Below, piece after piece: positions 14,112 through 20,771 of a stretch of DNA of 31,785 nucleotides. The DNA is from a virus, in IMG/VR virus record IMGVR_UViG_3300032516_000108, positions 1 through 31,785 of that record, one strand, 5' to 3'. The number at the start of each line of letters is the position of its first letter. The stretch's first letter is position 1. The translations under genes and the position numbers were made by a program. A model generated the notes under the pieces. The model searched no databases. It was not told the DNA's origin and saw only the letters and a program-made list of their open reading frames with translations.

Positions 14112-15667
14112 CGACCTTTTGCACTGACGGCGACCGTACTTTCGCCATACAAGATACCCATGTTTTTGAATTGGAAGATAGTGAGTGGGTGGGTTTGGAC
14201 TGTTCGCTTGAGCTGCTGGCTAAGTTCGTACCCGGGTTGGAGGACCTGCCCGCGAGGGATGTTTCCACGCCTTTTTTGGAGCCCGTTCAAAAAGCAAACC
14301 CCTACCGTGATGCCGAAGGCCGGTACACGTCCAAAGAACACGCAAAGACCGTAGACACCCTGGAAACTGATCTGCACCGTCAAATGCAGTGGATCCAGGA
14401 ACAGGCCAAGTTACATGGTAAGGAGACCCTAGATCAATTGTTGACCGAGGATCCGGGGTTGTTCATGGCCCTGGGTAAACAATGGCGTAGGCACCACACG
14501 TACAAGGCCGACCCCATCAGAGCCCTTACGAGTTTCAAAGAGGATGGGGACGCGCTGTTGCAGATGATCAGCGGCCTGCACATAAATCGACTCGCAAGTT
14601 GGGGATTCATTGCCGAGTCGGACATGCGCGGCCTCAAAGGCTACCGATTGAGTGCCGTGCTGGACAACCGCACCAGTGAATTCTGCAAGTTGATCAACGG
14701 CCGAACGTTCTTGATCGAGGACGCTCGTCCGATTATCGAGAACGGCATTCATGCAGAGGATCCGAACGATCTGCGGGTGATCCAGCCCTGGCCTCGCCAG
14801 AACAAAGCGGATATCGAGGCCTACGGGAAAATGTCGGACGCTGAGCTTGTGGCGGGGATCATGCACGTACCCCCGTTTCACCCCAGTTGCAGGACGATCA
14901 TGGTCCCGGTGACGGCTTTGACTGGAACTAAGCCCAAGGTCTTGCCCGACCTGCAAGAGTTTCTAAGCACCATCCAGACCTTCAAAGATCTGGGAATCAA
15001 GCTAAGTCTTGCCCAGGTAGAGGTATGGAATACTCAAGTTGGTTTGAACCCAGCAGTGTTGATGAGCACGTTGTCCAACACGTTGTTGGCCGACGCCCTG
15101 GCAGTGAATAGTTGGGACATAAAGATCACTGCTGGCGAGGATGTGAAGCTTAATTGGGAGACAGCGAGTCCCCTGGCTTTTTCATTCGAGGGGTCGCTGG
15201 TGTACTCTCATTTCACCGGAGTTCTGAAACAACTCAGTCCAGGTTTCAAGGACATCACTGACTACAAGAAGGTCAGCCAGTACTTTAGTATGTACGAGAC
15301 ACAGGTAGTGGCCTACGGCTTGTCCGTGGGAGCCACGACCGTACAGGTACTGGTAGAGCCCGGGAGCGCCAGTACCTACTTGGCCCTGGGATACCTGCCA
15401 TCAGCCGGGGCCTGGAAGACCATAAGTAAGAACCTGCGGATTAAACTAGGGACGGACTTTCAGGAAGAGCTATCGGGGCTCACCCAGGAGATGCGACAGT
15501 TATTGAATCAGATACTGGACTCTGCTGATCCGTACGCCGCAGCGGCGCTGATGGATCTGGGACTGCCCACGGGGTTGGTGGTGTCGCTGTTGGCTGATGT
15601 TACTTTCACAGGGTTCCTGGATCTGACCAACTCCCAGATGGTCTCCAGGCATGGAAGTCACCTATGA
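14108..15667 (+). CDS. MuF-domain minor head protein (phage Mu gpF / SPP1 gp7 type)
   Basis: Protein of 519 aa from ATG 14108 (ATGA overlap). A short N-terminal domain is followed by the shared linker at 60-80 (VQKANPYRDAEGRYTSKEHA). The MuF domain spans about 140-270: LSAVLDNRTSEFCKLINGRTF (D186, R188, T189, C193) and VPPFHPSCRTIMVP (255-267), the classic C-terminal signature. MuF proteins bind the portal, enter the capsid and may be injected. The 250 residues after the domain are unusual for simple gpF and include a GNAT-like look (STYLALGYLPSAGAW), but I cannot assign them. It is probably modular like the two genes upstream. An ATGA overlap leads into a 46-aa ORF. Confidence 0.85.
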   Translation: MTTFCTDGDRTFAIQDTHVFELEDSEWVGLDCSLELLAKFVPGLEDLPARDVSTPFLEPVQKANPYRDAEGRYTSKEHAKTVDTLETDLHRQMQWIQEQAKLHGKETLDQLLTEDPGLFMALGKQWRRHHTYKADPIRALTSFKEDGDALLQMISGLHINRLASWGFIAESDMRGLKGYRLSAVLDNRTSEFCKLINGRTFLIEDARPIIENGIHAEDPNDLRVIQPWPRQNKADIEAYGKMSDAELVAGIMHVPPFHPSCRTIMVPVTALTGTKPKVLPDLQEFLSTIQTFKDLGIKLSLAQVEVWNTQVGLNPAVLMSTLSNTLLADALAVNSWDIKITAGEDVKLNWETASPLAFSFEGSLVYSHFTGVLKQLSPGFKDITDYKKVSQYFSMYETQVVAYGLSVGATTVQVLVEPGSASTYLALGYLPSAGAWKTISKNLRIKLGTDFQEELSGLTQEMRQLLNQILDSADPYAAAALMDLGLPTGLVVSLLADVTFTGFLDLTNSQMVSRHGSHL

Positions 15668-15804
15668 AGCTGCCAGAGCCCAAGAAGTTGGCCCCAAAAT
15701 CCAACTTGAGTACTCGTTTGCAGACTATCACGTGGTTGGTTCATGCTCTGTCCCTGGCTCACGAGGATGCTAAGAAAGTTGTGCCCGGAACTCAGAGGTC
15801 CTAG
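15664..15804 (+). CDS. Small 46-aa ORF coupled to the MuF gene
   Basis: ATG 15664 overlaps the TGA of the MuF gene (ATGA), the same coupling as its upstream neighbours. The product begins MKLPEPKKLAPKSNLSTRLQ and includes TITWLVHALSLAHEDAKKVV. It looks basic at the N-terminus with a short amphipathic helix. The TAG stop (15802-15804) lies in the -10 box TAGACT of the next promoter. No family is recognised. The overlap makes coding plausible. Confidence 0.55.
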   Translation: MKLPEPKKLAPKSNLSTRLQTITWLVHALSLAHEDAKKVVPGTQRS

Positions 15805-15807
15805 ACT
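15779..15807 (+). promoter_or_regulatory. Candidate late promoter before the protease gene
   Basis: TTGTGC at 15779-15784, 17-bp spacer, TAGACT at 15802-15807. The next 12 bases are the perfect dyad GCAATCAATTGC (15808-15819), covering the expected start site near 15814. The protease ATG is at 15831. Confidence 0.5.
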
Positions 15808-15819
15808 GCAATCAATTGC
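15808..15819 (-). promoter_or_regulatory. 12-bp dyad site 3 (reverse), on a transcription start
   Basis: GCAATCAATTGC directly adjoins the -10 box TAGACT and lies just before the GGAGG (15822-15826) of the protease gene. A protein bound here would block open complex formation or elongation. This is an intergenic site. Confidence 0.7.
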
Positions 15820-15830
15820 GTGGAGGTCAG

Positions 15831-16439
15831 ATGAAGCAACAGCAGTCAGCGCTGATTAAGAAAACTGATCCTGAAGAAGAGCTTCGAATGGTCTGGGCAG
15901 AGGTATATGCCCCTTCAAGACCAGATGCCGGGGGGGATTTCATGGATGCCAAGACCATCCGTGAAATGTCTTACAAGTTCATGAAGAGCGGGCGTACCGA
16001 TCAAGTGGACGTTATGCACAAGAACGACACCACCAAGGGTGTGGAGATCGTGGAGTCCTTCATTGCTCGGGAGGATGACCAGACCTTTATTCCTGGGTCC
16101 TGGGTGGTCGGTGTGCATGTTCCTGATGATGGTATTTGGGGCAGAATCAAGAGCGGTGAATTGAATGGATTCAGCCTTGAGGCCCTGGCGATGACCAAAA
16201 AGGTCGAGGTCGAACTGGATATACCACCGGTGGTTTCTGGGCAGACCTCAAAAGATAATGATCACGTCCACAAGTTTTACGTCACGTTCGGGGACAAGGG
16301 CGAGTTTCTGGGCGGGAAAACTGATGTTCAGGTAGGCCATTTTCATGTGATAAAGGCCGGAACAGTTACCGAGGAGTCCAAGGACCACACTCACAGGTTC
16401 TCCTCCGTTGATGATCTTCTGATCGTCGAGCAAGTTTGA
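15831..16439 (+). CDS. XkdF-type prohead protease (peptidase S78_2-like)
   Basis: Protein of 202 aa from ATG 15831, with GGAGG at 15822-15826; the in-frame TTG at 15816 is rejected. The core fits the XkdF family: MVWAEVYAPSRPDAGGDFM, DQVDVMHKN (candidate catalytic His), VEIVESFIAREDD, IPGSWVVGVHVPDDGIWGRI and LNGFSLEALA (candidate catalytic Ser). The enzyme would cut scaffold and capsid during prohead maturation. After it comes a His-rich segment of about 60 residues with repeated H-x-H units (DHVHKF, VGHFHVIKAGT, DHTHRF), likely beta-rich and possibly metal-binding. The stop TGA (16437-16439) lies in the next -35 box. The scaffold-like gene follows, which fits head assembly. Confidence 0.8.
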   Translation: MKQQQSALIKKTDPEEELRMVWAEVYAPSRPDAGGDFMDAKTIREMSYKFMKSGRTDQVDVMHKNDTTKGVEIVESFIAREDDQTFIPGSWVVGVHVPDDGIWGRIKSGELNGFSLEALAMTKKVEVELDIPPVVSGQTSKDNDHVHKFYVTFGDKGEFLGGKTDVQVGHFHVIKAGTVTEESKDHTHRFSSVDDLLIVEQV

Positions 16440-16464
16440 TCGGTGGGATTTCCTGGCGTACAGT
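16436..16464 (+). promoter_or_regulatory. Candidate late promoter, possibly giving a leaderless mRNA
   Basis: TTGATC at 16436-16441, 17-bp spacer (beginning GGTGGGAT), TACAGT at 16459-16464. The start would be near 16471, the first base of the scaffold ATG. The protease stop TGA lies within the -35. Confidence 0.45.
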
Positions 16465-16470
16465 CTGACT

Positions 16471-17655
16471 ATGCCAAAGCTCAAAGTCACCCAGAGGAAA
16501 CTCACGGAGCTTGATGTCAAGTACGTGTCGCTTGTTGATCGAGCGGCAACCCGTATACCTTTCCGAATCATCAAACGCAATCCACAACAGGAGTCAGCAA
16601 TGCTTGATCTTGCACGTATCGGCTTGGCGAAAATTCTCAAGGGTGATGCCGCGCCCGAGCAGGCCGTTCTGGCAGCGGTGATCCTTTCCAAGTCTGATCC
16701 TGTCCTGGCAGAGGCTGTTCAAAAGGCGATGTCTGCCCAGGGGGTGGAGTTGCCGAAAGTGCAGACTTTTGATGACGGAACCATGTCCCTGAGCGTGGAG
16801 GAGGACTTTTCTGAGGGGTCCACCATCATCCGCCTGAGTGAGAATCTGGCGATGGTCGTGAAGGGATTCAATCCGTACGGAAGCTCCCTGGACGAACTGA
16901 GCTTCGGAGAAGCTGCAACGGCCAGGGGTTTCTATGACGGCGTGCGTGGTGCTCTGAGCACGTTCAACGACATGGTGATGGCTCGTATGTACAAGGCCGA
17001 CAGCCCGGATGCAGCGGCCACTGAAGTTCAGAGCGCCATGGACGACCTGAAGAAGTACATGGTGACCTTGACCAAGGCCCTGCCTGCGGCGGTGTTCAAG
17101 ATCGAAGAGCCGGTGGAGACCCTGGTACTGGACTTCATCGCCAAAGCGGACAAGGCCAAGGAACCTGACGAGGACGATGCGGCTCCTGACGGCGCGGACG
17201 CTGGCAAGTGGAAGGCCATGAGCAAAGAAGACCGCAAGAAGTACATGGGTCTGAGCGTCGAAGAGAAGGCGGCGTACTTCAAGAAAGCCGACCCGGTGGT
17301 GATTGCCCCCGAAGTGGTGGTCGCACCGGTCACCGAAAAAGTTGAGGACAAAAACCCTCAGTTCGAGCAGTTGATGACGGCGGTTACGGCCTTGACCAGT
17401 TCGATCACTGAGATCAAGAAGTCCATGACGGAGCAGGGGACGGCCCTGGCGGACCTGAAAAAGTCCACCGAGGAAAAACTTGTGGAAGTTACTCGGAAGG
17501 CTGAAGATGCGGCAAAGGCCGTGAACAGCACCGTGATTTCCAGTACCACCAGTGGCGACCCAGTGCCTTTGCCAAGGGTGGTGAAGAAAGATGATGATCC
17601 GCGCTCTGGGATCTTCGACACCGCGTATATCGCCAAACGCGCTGTCAGCCGTTAA
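16471..17655 (+). CDS. Scaffold-like head protein with XkdF-type N-terminal motif
   Basis: Protein of 394 aa. ATG 16471 has no visible ribosome site. I keep it because VKYVSLVDRAATRIPFRIIK (residues 16-35) resembles a conserved motif seen in XkdF-type proteins, so it is likely translated. An internal ATG at 16600 has perfect AGGAG at 16589-16593 and could give a second, 351-aa product. The protein is acidic and helical (AKEPDEDDAAPDGADAG) with a C-terminal coiled coil (about 290-360: LMTAVTALTSSITEIKKS, ADLKKSTEEKLVEVTRKAED), as expected for a scaffold that leads capsid assembly. Its position between protease and capsid supports this. Confidence 0.7.
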   Translation: MPKLKVTQRKLTELDVKYVSLVDRAATRIPFRIIKRNPQQESAMLDLARIGLAKILKGDAAPEQAVLAAVILSKSDPVLAEAVQKAMSAQGVELPKVQTFDDGTMSLSVEEDFSEGSTIIRLSENLAMVVKGFNPYGSSLDELSFGEAATARGFYDGVRGALSTFNDMVMARMYKADSPDAAATEVQSAMDDLKKYMVTLTKALPAAVFKIEEPVETLVLDFIAKADKAKEPDEDDAAPDGADAGKWKAMSKEDRKKYMGLSVEEKAAYFKKADPVVIAPEVVVAPVTEKVEDKNPQFEQLMTAVTALTSSITEIKKSMTEQGTALADLKKSTEEKLVEVTRKAEDAAKAVNSTVISSTTSGDPVPLPRVVKKDDDPRSGIFDTAYIAKRAVSR

Positions 17656-17694
17656 CCGACAGACCACCCTATCAACCTTCAAGGAGTTTTGACC

Positions 17695-18627
17695 GTGACC
17701 AACGAAGAAATCATCAGGAAAGCAGACCTTGCATTGGCTGATCTGGCAACGGCTGGTCGTCTGAACGACGAACAGACCAATCGGTTCGTGCGCAAGCTCA
17801 TGGACACCCCGACGATCCTGAATGCGGTTCGAACGGTGACCATGAACGCCCCGCAACGCAAGATCAACAAGATCGGCTTCGGCACGCGCATGTTGCGTCC
17901 GGGTGTGGCCAGCACGGCTCTGATTCAGGCAGATCGGTACAAGCCGACGCTTGAACAGGTGGTGGTCAGCACGACCGAGGTGATCGCTGAAATCAACCTG
18001 CCGTACGATGTGATCGAGGACAACGTTGAGAGCGCGGCAACGGGCGGCGCCCTGCAAGCAGGTCCTGGGGGCATGCACCAGACCATCGTGGACATGATGG
18101 CCGAGCGTGCGGCGGTGGACCTGGAAGAACTGGGCCTGAAGGGCGATACCGGCAGCGGCGACGCTTATCTGGCGCTGATGAACGGCTGGCTGAAGCGTGC
18201 GACGACGAATGTCGTGAACGCCGGTGGCGCGACCATGAGCAAGGACGTGCTGAAGTCCGGGGTCAAGGCCATGCCCGACAAGTACCTGCGTGACCGTGCA
18301 AACATGCTCCAGATCGTGTCCGTGGACAACGAGACCGAACTGCGTGACACGTACGCCAACAGGCAGACCAGCCTGGGTGACGCGATGCTTCAGGGCACGA
18401 CCCCGATGTACATGCACGGTTCGAGGGTCATGGGCGGTGCGGCCATGCCTGCGGCGGATGCCCTGTACACCAACCCTCTGAACCTGATCTTCGGCATCTG
18501 GCGGAACATCCAGATCGAGTACGACAAGGACATCCGCACCCGGACGTTCATTATCGTTCTGACGGCCCGGGTGGGCTTCCAGATCGAGGAAATCGATGCT
18601 GTCGTCAGGTACAACAACATCGGCTGA
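17695..18627 (+). CDS. Major capsid protein
   Basis: Protein of 310 aa. GTG 17695 is chosen (8 bp after AAGGAG at 17681-17686) over the TTG at 17689, which is too close. It follows the protease and scaffold and precedes a strong terminator, the standard place for the capsid gene. The sequence is consistent with an HK97-type fold: a helical N-terminus (TNEEIIRKADLALADLATAG), a long central region with STTEVIAEINLPYDVIEDN, an A-domain-like part and a C-terminal strand IRTRTFIIVLTARVGFQIEE. Codon use is strongly biased (mostly CTG, AAC, GCC/GCG, AAG) compared with its neighbours, as expected for a very abundant protein. There is no N-terminal delta domain in the same gene, which fits a separate scaffold. 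Confidence 0.88.
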   Translation: MTNEEIIRKADLALADLATAGRLNDEQTNRFVRKLMDTPTILNAVRTVTMNAPQRKINKIGFGTRMLRPGVASTALIQADRYKPTLEQVVVSTTEVIAEINLPYDVIEDNVESAATGGALQAGPGGMHQTIVDMMAERAAVDLEELGLKGDTGSGDAYLALMNGWLKRATTNVVNAGGATMSKDVLKSGVKAMPDKYLRDRANMLQIVSVDNETELRDTYANRQTSLGDAMLQGTTPMYMHGSRVMGGAAMPAADALYTNPLNLIFGIWRNIQIEYDKDIRTRTFIIVLTARVGFQIEEIDAVVRYNNIG

Positions 18628-18649
18628 TTTTTGCCCGGGGCATAAGAAG

Positions 18650-18677
18650 AGGGCGGCTTCGGTCGCCCTTTTTGTTT
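18650..18677 (+). terminator. Rho-independent terminator after the capsid gene
   Basis: Stem AGGGCGGC (18650-18657) and GTCGCCCT (18662-18669) with a UUCG tetraloop and a T-rich tail (TTTTTGTTT). It ends the capsid transcript or reduces read-through into connector genes. A new promoter starts two bases later. Confidence 0.92.
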
Positions 18678-18678
18678 C

Positions 18679-18707
18679 TTGCAATTGATTGCGCACGGAC
18701 TTAGAAT
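18679..18707 (+). promoter_or_regulatory. Late promoter after the capsid terminator
   Basis: TTGCAA at 18679-18684, 17-bp spacer, TAGAAT at 18702-18707. It contains the 11-bp block GGACTTAGAAT shared with the promoter at 20706. The dyad GCAATTGATTGC (18681-18692) overlaps the -35 and spacer, so binding there should block RNA polymerase. Confidence 0.6.
18681..18692 (+). promoter_or_regulatory. 12-bp dyad site 4, over a -35 box
   Basis: GCAATTGATTGC on the + strand overlaps TTGCAA of the promoter at 18679. It is in intergenic DNA, so the sequence is not fixed by coding. With site 3 it is the best evidence that the motif is an operator. Confidence 0.7.
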
Positions 18708-18734
18708 TCGGCGTCCAATCAACAGGAGATGTCC

Positions 18735-19229
18735 ATGGTAGTGTCTGTGAACAAGAAAATTGTGGCTGCTGCTGCGGCTGCATCCGATCCCACGCCTCCA
18801 CAGGATCCCCAGAAGCACAATCTGGAACTGGTGCGTATCCATCGATATCACTATGCAAACACCCTCTATTTGAGGAACACCATCTACGTGTTCAATGAAG
18901 ACGGAGCCAAGCACATGATGGCCCTGAGAGACCCACAGGGTTTGCCGGTTTGGAAAATTGCCCAGCCGCGAGTGCGGATGGTCCAGGTGCCGGTGGACAT
19001 GAACGAAGAGACCTTGCGGCCTATCGATCACGGTCGAACCACTGCGGACCTCGTTGATTTCCTGAATGCCCAGTCAAAGCCTGGACCGGTGGGGACGTTG
19101 GAACTTGGTGACGCTGAGTCTGAGGCGGATCTTCAAGCGCGCGTTGCGGCGGCTGATGCGACTCTGGCAGACAATGGCGAGACCGCAACGGACGAGATCG
19201 ACACCGGGGCAGCAGTTACTGTCGGATAA
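18735..19229 (+). CDS. Unknown head or connector-region protein
   Basis: Protein of 164 aa. ATG 18735 is 6 bp after AGGAG (18724-18728); the in-frame ATG at 18729 is immediately after it and unlikely. The N-terminus is Lys/Ala-rich (VNKKIVAAAAAASD), the centre is beta-rich (LELVRIHRYHYANTLYLRNT, YVFNEDGAKHMM, RVRMVQVPVDM), and the C-terminus is acidic and Ala-rich. No family is recognised. Its place between the capsid and adaptor genes suggests a capsid decoration or head completion role, but this is inferred. Confidence 0.65.
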   Translation: MVVSVNKKIVAAAAAASDPTPPQDPQKHNLELVRIHRYHYANTLYLRNTIYVFNEDGAKHMMALRDPQGLPVWKIAQPRVRMVQVPVDMNEETLRPIDHGRTTADLVDFLNAQSKPGPVGTLELGDAESEADLQARVAAADATLADNGETATDEIDTGAAVTVG

Positions 19230-19241
19230 TAGGAGAGTGGG

Positions 19242-19844
19242 ATGTTGGTTACTGTCAATGACGTAATAGTGTCTATGGCACTCCAGACTGATCTGGAGGG
19301 TCCGTTGACGCCAGCCATTACCAGTGCCATCGCGAAGGCCACTACTCGGTTGCAGACCGAACTGGATACCTTGCTGTTCAAGTACACGAACGTCGAGACC
19401 TTTCATTTGGACAGTGACCATTTCAACGGGGTGGTCCTGGGTGGTAGACTGAGAATTCGCCTCAGAAACGCCTATGTTACAGGCACTCCCACTCTGTCCT
19501 TTTGTGAGGAAAAGTGGAATGGTACGTTCGAAGTCATTCCAACCACGGATTATGAGATCCAGGCCGACAGTGGGATCATCAATCTTGATTCCCTGTACGC
19601 TGAGGCGTATGTTCAGGTGACGTACGCCAGCGGTTTCCAAAACAAAACTGATTGTCCGGACATACTGAAACAGGCTATTTTGTCCTACGTGCCGATGTTC
19701 TTGACCCAAACCCAGGGTACGGACGAAGAGCCCAAAGCCAAGGGCAAGGTTTCCGGGGATCTGGCTCAGGGAATTGTTCAGCGCCTGAACCGCACTCTTG
19801 GTTTTTGCTACAGACCCATTTCCCATGTGGCGACGGTCGTCTGA
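19242..19844 (+). CDS. Head-tail connector / adaptor protein (gp6-like)
   Basis: Protein of 200 aa, ATG 19242, with AGGAGAG at 19231-19237. The N-terminal helices (VSMALQTDLEGPLTPAITSA, IAKATTRLQTELDTLLF) followed by a beta region and a C-terminal stretch (DCPDILKQAILSYVPMFLTQT) are typical of adaptors that bind under the portal (HK97 gp6, SPP1 gp15). Context is strong: it follows the capsid and precedes a tail-completion protein, with the next ATG overlapping its stop by one base. The assignment rests on size, helix pattern and position rather than a unique motif. Confidence 0.65.
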   Translation: MLVTVNDVIVSMALQTDLEGPLTPAITSAIAKATTRLQTELDTLLFKYTNVETFHLDSDHFNGVVLGGRLRIRLRNAYVTGTPTLSFCEEKWNGTFEVIPTTDYEIQADSGIINLDSLYAEAYVQVTYASGFQNKTDCPDILKQAILSYVPMFLTQTQGTDEEPKAKGKVSGDLAQGIVQRLNRTLGFCYRPISHVATVV

Positions 19845-20275
19845 TGATCAGCGTAAGCCCTGAGACCCTGAAAAATCTGGTAAAGATTCAGAATCTACCA
19901 GCGGAAATAGAAAAGGCGTCTGAGAGAGCCCTGGATGAGTCTGCTGCGGCAATTCTGAATCGACTGCGGACGGGTTATTTGCAAGAGACGGATCCATTTG
20001 GGAAGCCGTGGATACCTAGTCTTGCTGGTGCCAAACGTCGAGCCCGGGGACGGGGCTTCACCTTGTTTGACACCGGGAGGCTGTTCCATAGTATTCAACT
20101 GTACAGAACGGCTCCAGGGGAGCGTCTGATAGGTACGGATGTGCCGTACGCAGGGTGGTTGAATTTCGGTACTTCGAAGATGGTTGCTAGGCCCTTTTTA
20201 GCAGTCACTGAAGAGCATGTTCAGCTTTCGCTGGCTATCTACACCTTTCGGTTGAGCGAGGCCCTGTATGACTAA
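19844..20275 (+). CDS. Tail completion / virion morphogenesis protein (Mu gpG- or HK97 gp10-like)
   Basis: Protein of 143 aa. ATG 19844 overlaps the previous TGA. The frame is open further upstream, but only this start fits gene spacing. Family-like features are an N-terminal helical part (EIEKASERALDESAAAILNR), DPFGKPWIPSLAGAKRRARG, LFDTGRLFHSIQL, GTDVPYAGWLNFGT and MVARPFLAVTEEH. The PxGxxW, tG-L-SI, YA-hxfGT and ARPFL series is well known for this group. It closes the head-tail interface. A short overlap joins it to the next gene. Confidence 0.8.
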   Translation: MISVSPETLKNLVKIQNLPAEIEKASERALDESAAAILNRLRTGYLQETDPFGKPWIPSLAGAKRRARGRGFTLFDTGRLFHSIQLYRTAPGERLIGTDVPYAGWLNFGTSKMVARPFLAVTEEHVQLSLAIYTFRLSEALYD

Positions 20276-20702
20276 GGTCGTGGATTGCTTGAGTGATTTG
20301 CAGGCCCGTGTTCAGTTGGTGGTCGGTCTGGAACAAAAGACTTTGATCTGCTACAACCCGGATGATCTGGTGGATAGTCTGAAGGCCGTTCCCCCACCGG
20401 CTGTGGGAGTTGCCTATCTGGGAACCCAGGCGGCTGGAGAACCTGGGCAAGCACGTCAAGGAAAAGCCGGGATAGCAAGTTTTGGTCTGTATTTGTTTAT
20501 CGGGACGCCTGTTCCAGGGCTTTCCGCTCCACCTCCGGCAATGGAGTTCTTGGATCTGATGCGTCAGCAGATAATTGAGTCCACGGCACCGGCTGGACAC
20601 CGGTGGAGGTTCGTGAGTGAATCCCTGGCAGATTCAAGCAAAGGGAAGGCTATTTGGGTTCAGAGATGGGACACACCGGTTATCTTGGGCGTAGGGCAGT
20701 AA
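20268..20702 (+). CDS. Tail terminator-like protein
   Basis: Protein of 144 aa from ATG 20268, overlapping the previous gene by 8 bp. Its position directly after the tail completion gene and before tail tube genes, and its alpha/beta pattern (VDCLSDLQARVQLVVGL, TLICYNPDDLVDSLKAV, GIASFGLYLFIGTPVP, MEFLDLMRQQIIESTAP), fit the tail terminator or Gp37-like group that caps the tail tube. No single diagnostic motif is seen, so position carries most of the weight. Confidence 0.6.
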   Translation: MTKVVDCLSDLQARVQLVVGLEQKTLICYNPDDLVDSLKAVPPPAVGVAYLGTQAAGEPGQARQGKAGIASFGLYLFIGTPVPGLSAPPPAMEFLDLMRQQIIESTAPAGHRWRFVSESLADSSKGKAIWVQRWDTPVILGVGQ

Positions 20703-20705
20703 AGT

Positions 20706-20734
20706 TGTTAGGTGGGGTCCCAGGACTTAGAATG
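20706..20734 (+). promoter_or_regulatory. Late promoter before the tail tube genes
   Basis: TTGTTA at 20706-20711, 17-bp spacer (beginning GGTGGGGT), TAGAAT at 20729-20734, with GGACTTAGAAT identical to the promoter at 18679. The gene at 20772 follows, with AAGGAG at 20760-20765. Confidence 0.6.
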
Positions 20735-20771
20735 TAGTGTCTGAGCTTTCATCAACCACAAGGAGCACTGC

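Noticed and set aside
16594-18858. 754-aa open frame on the - strand
   Set aside because: It runs antisense to the scaffold and capsid genes, through the terminator and a promoter. Its length is explained by strong codon bias on the + strand. Composition is low-complexity (many His, Arg, Gln) with no domain.
19652-19843. Upstream extension of the tail completion ORF
   Set aside because: It overlaps the adaptor gene. The ATG at 19844, which shares a base with the adaptor stop, gives the normal family length.
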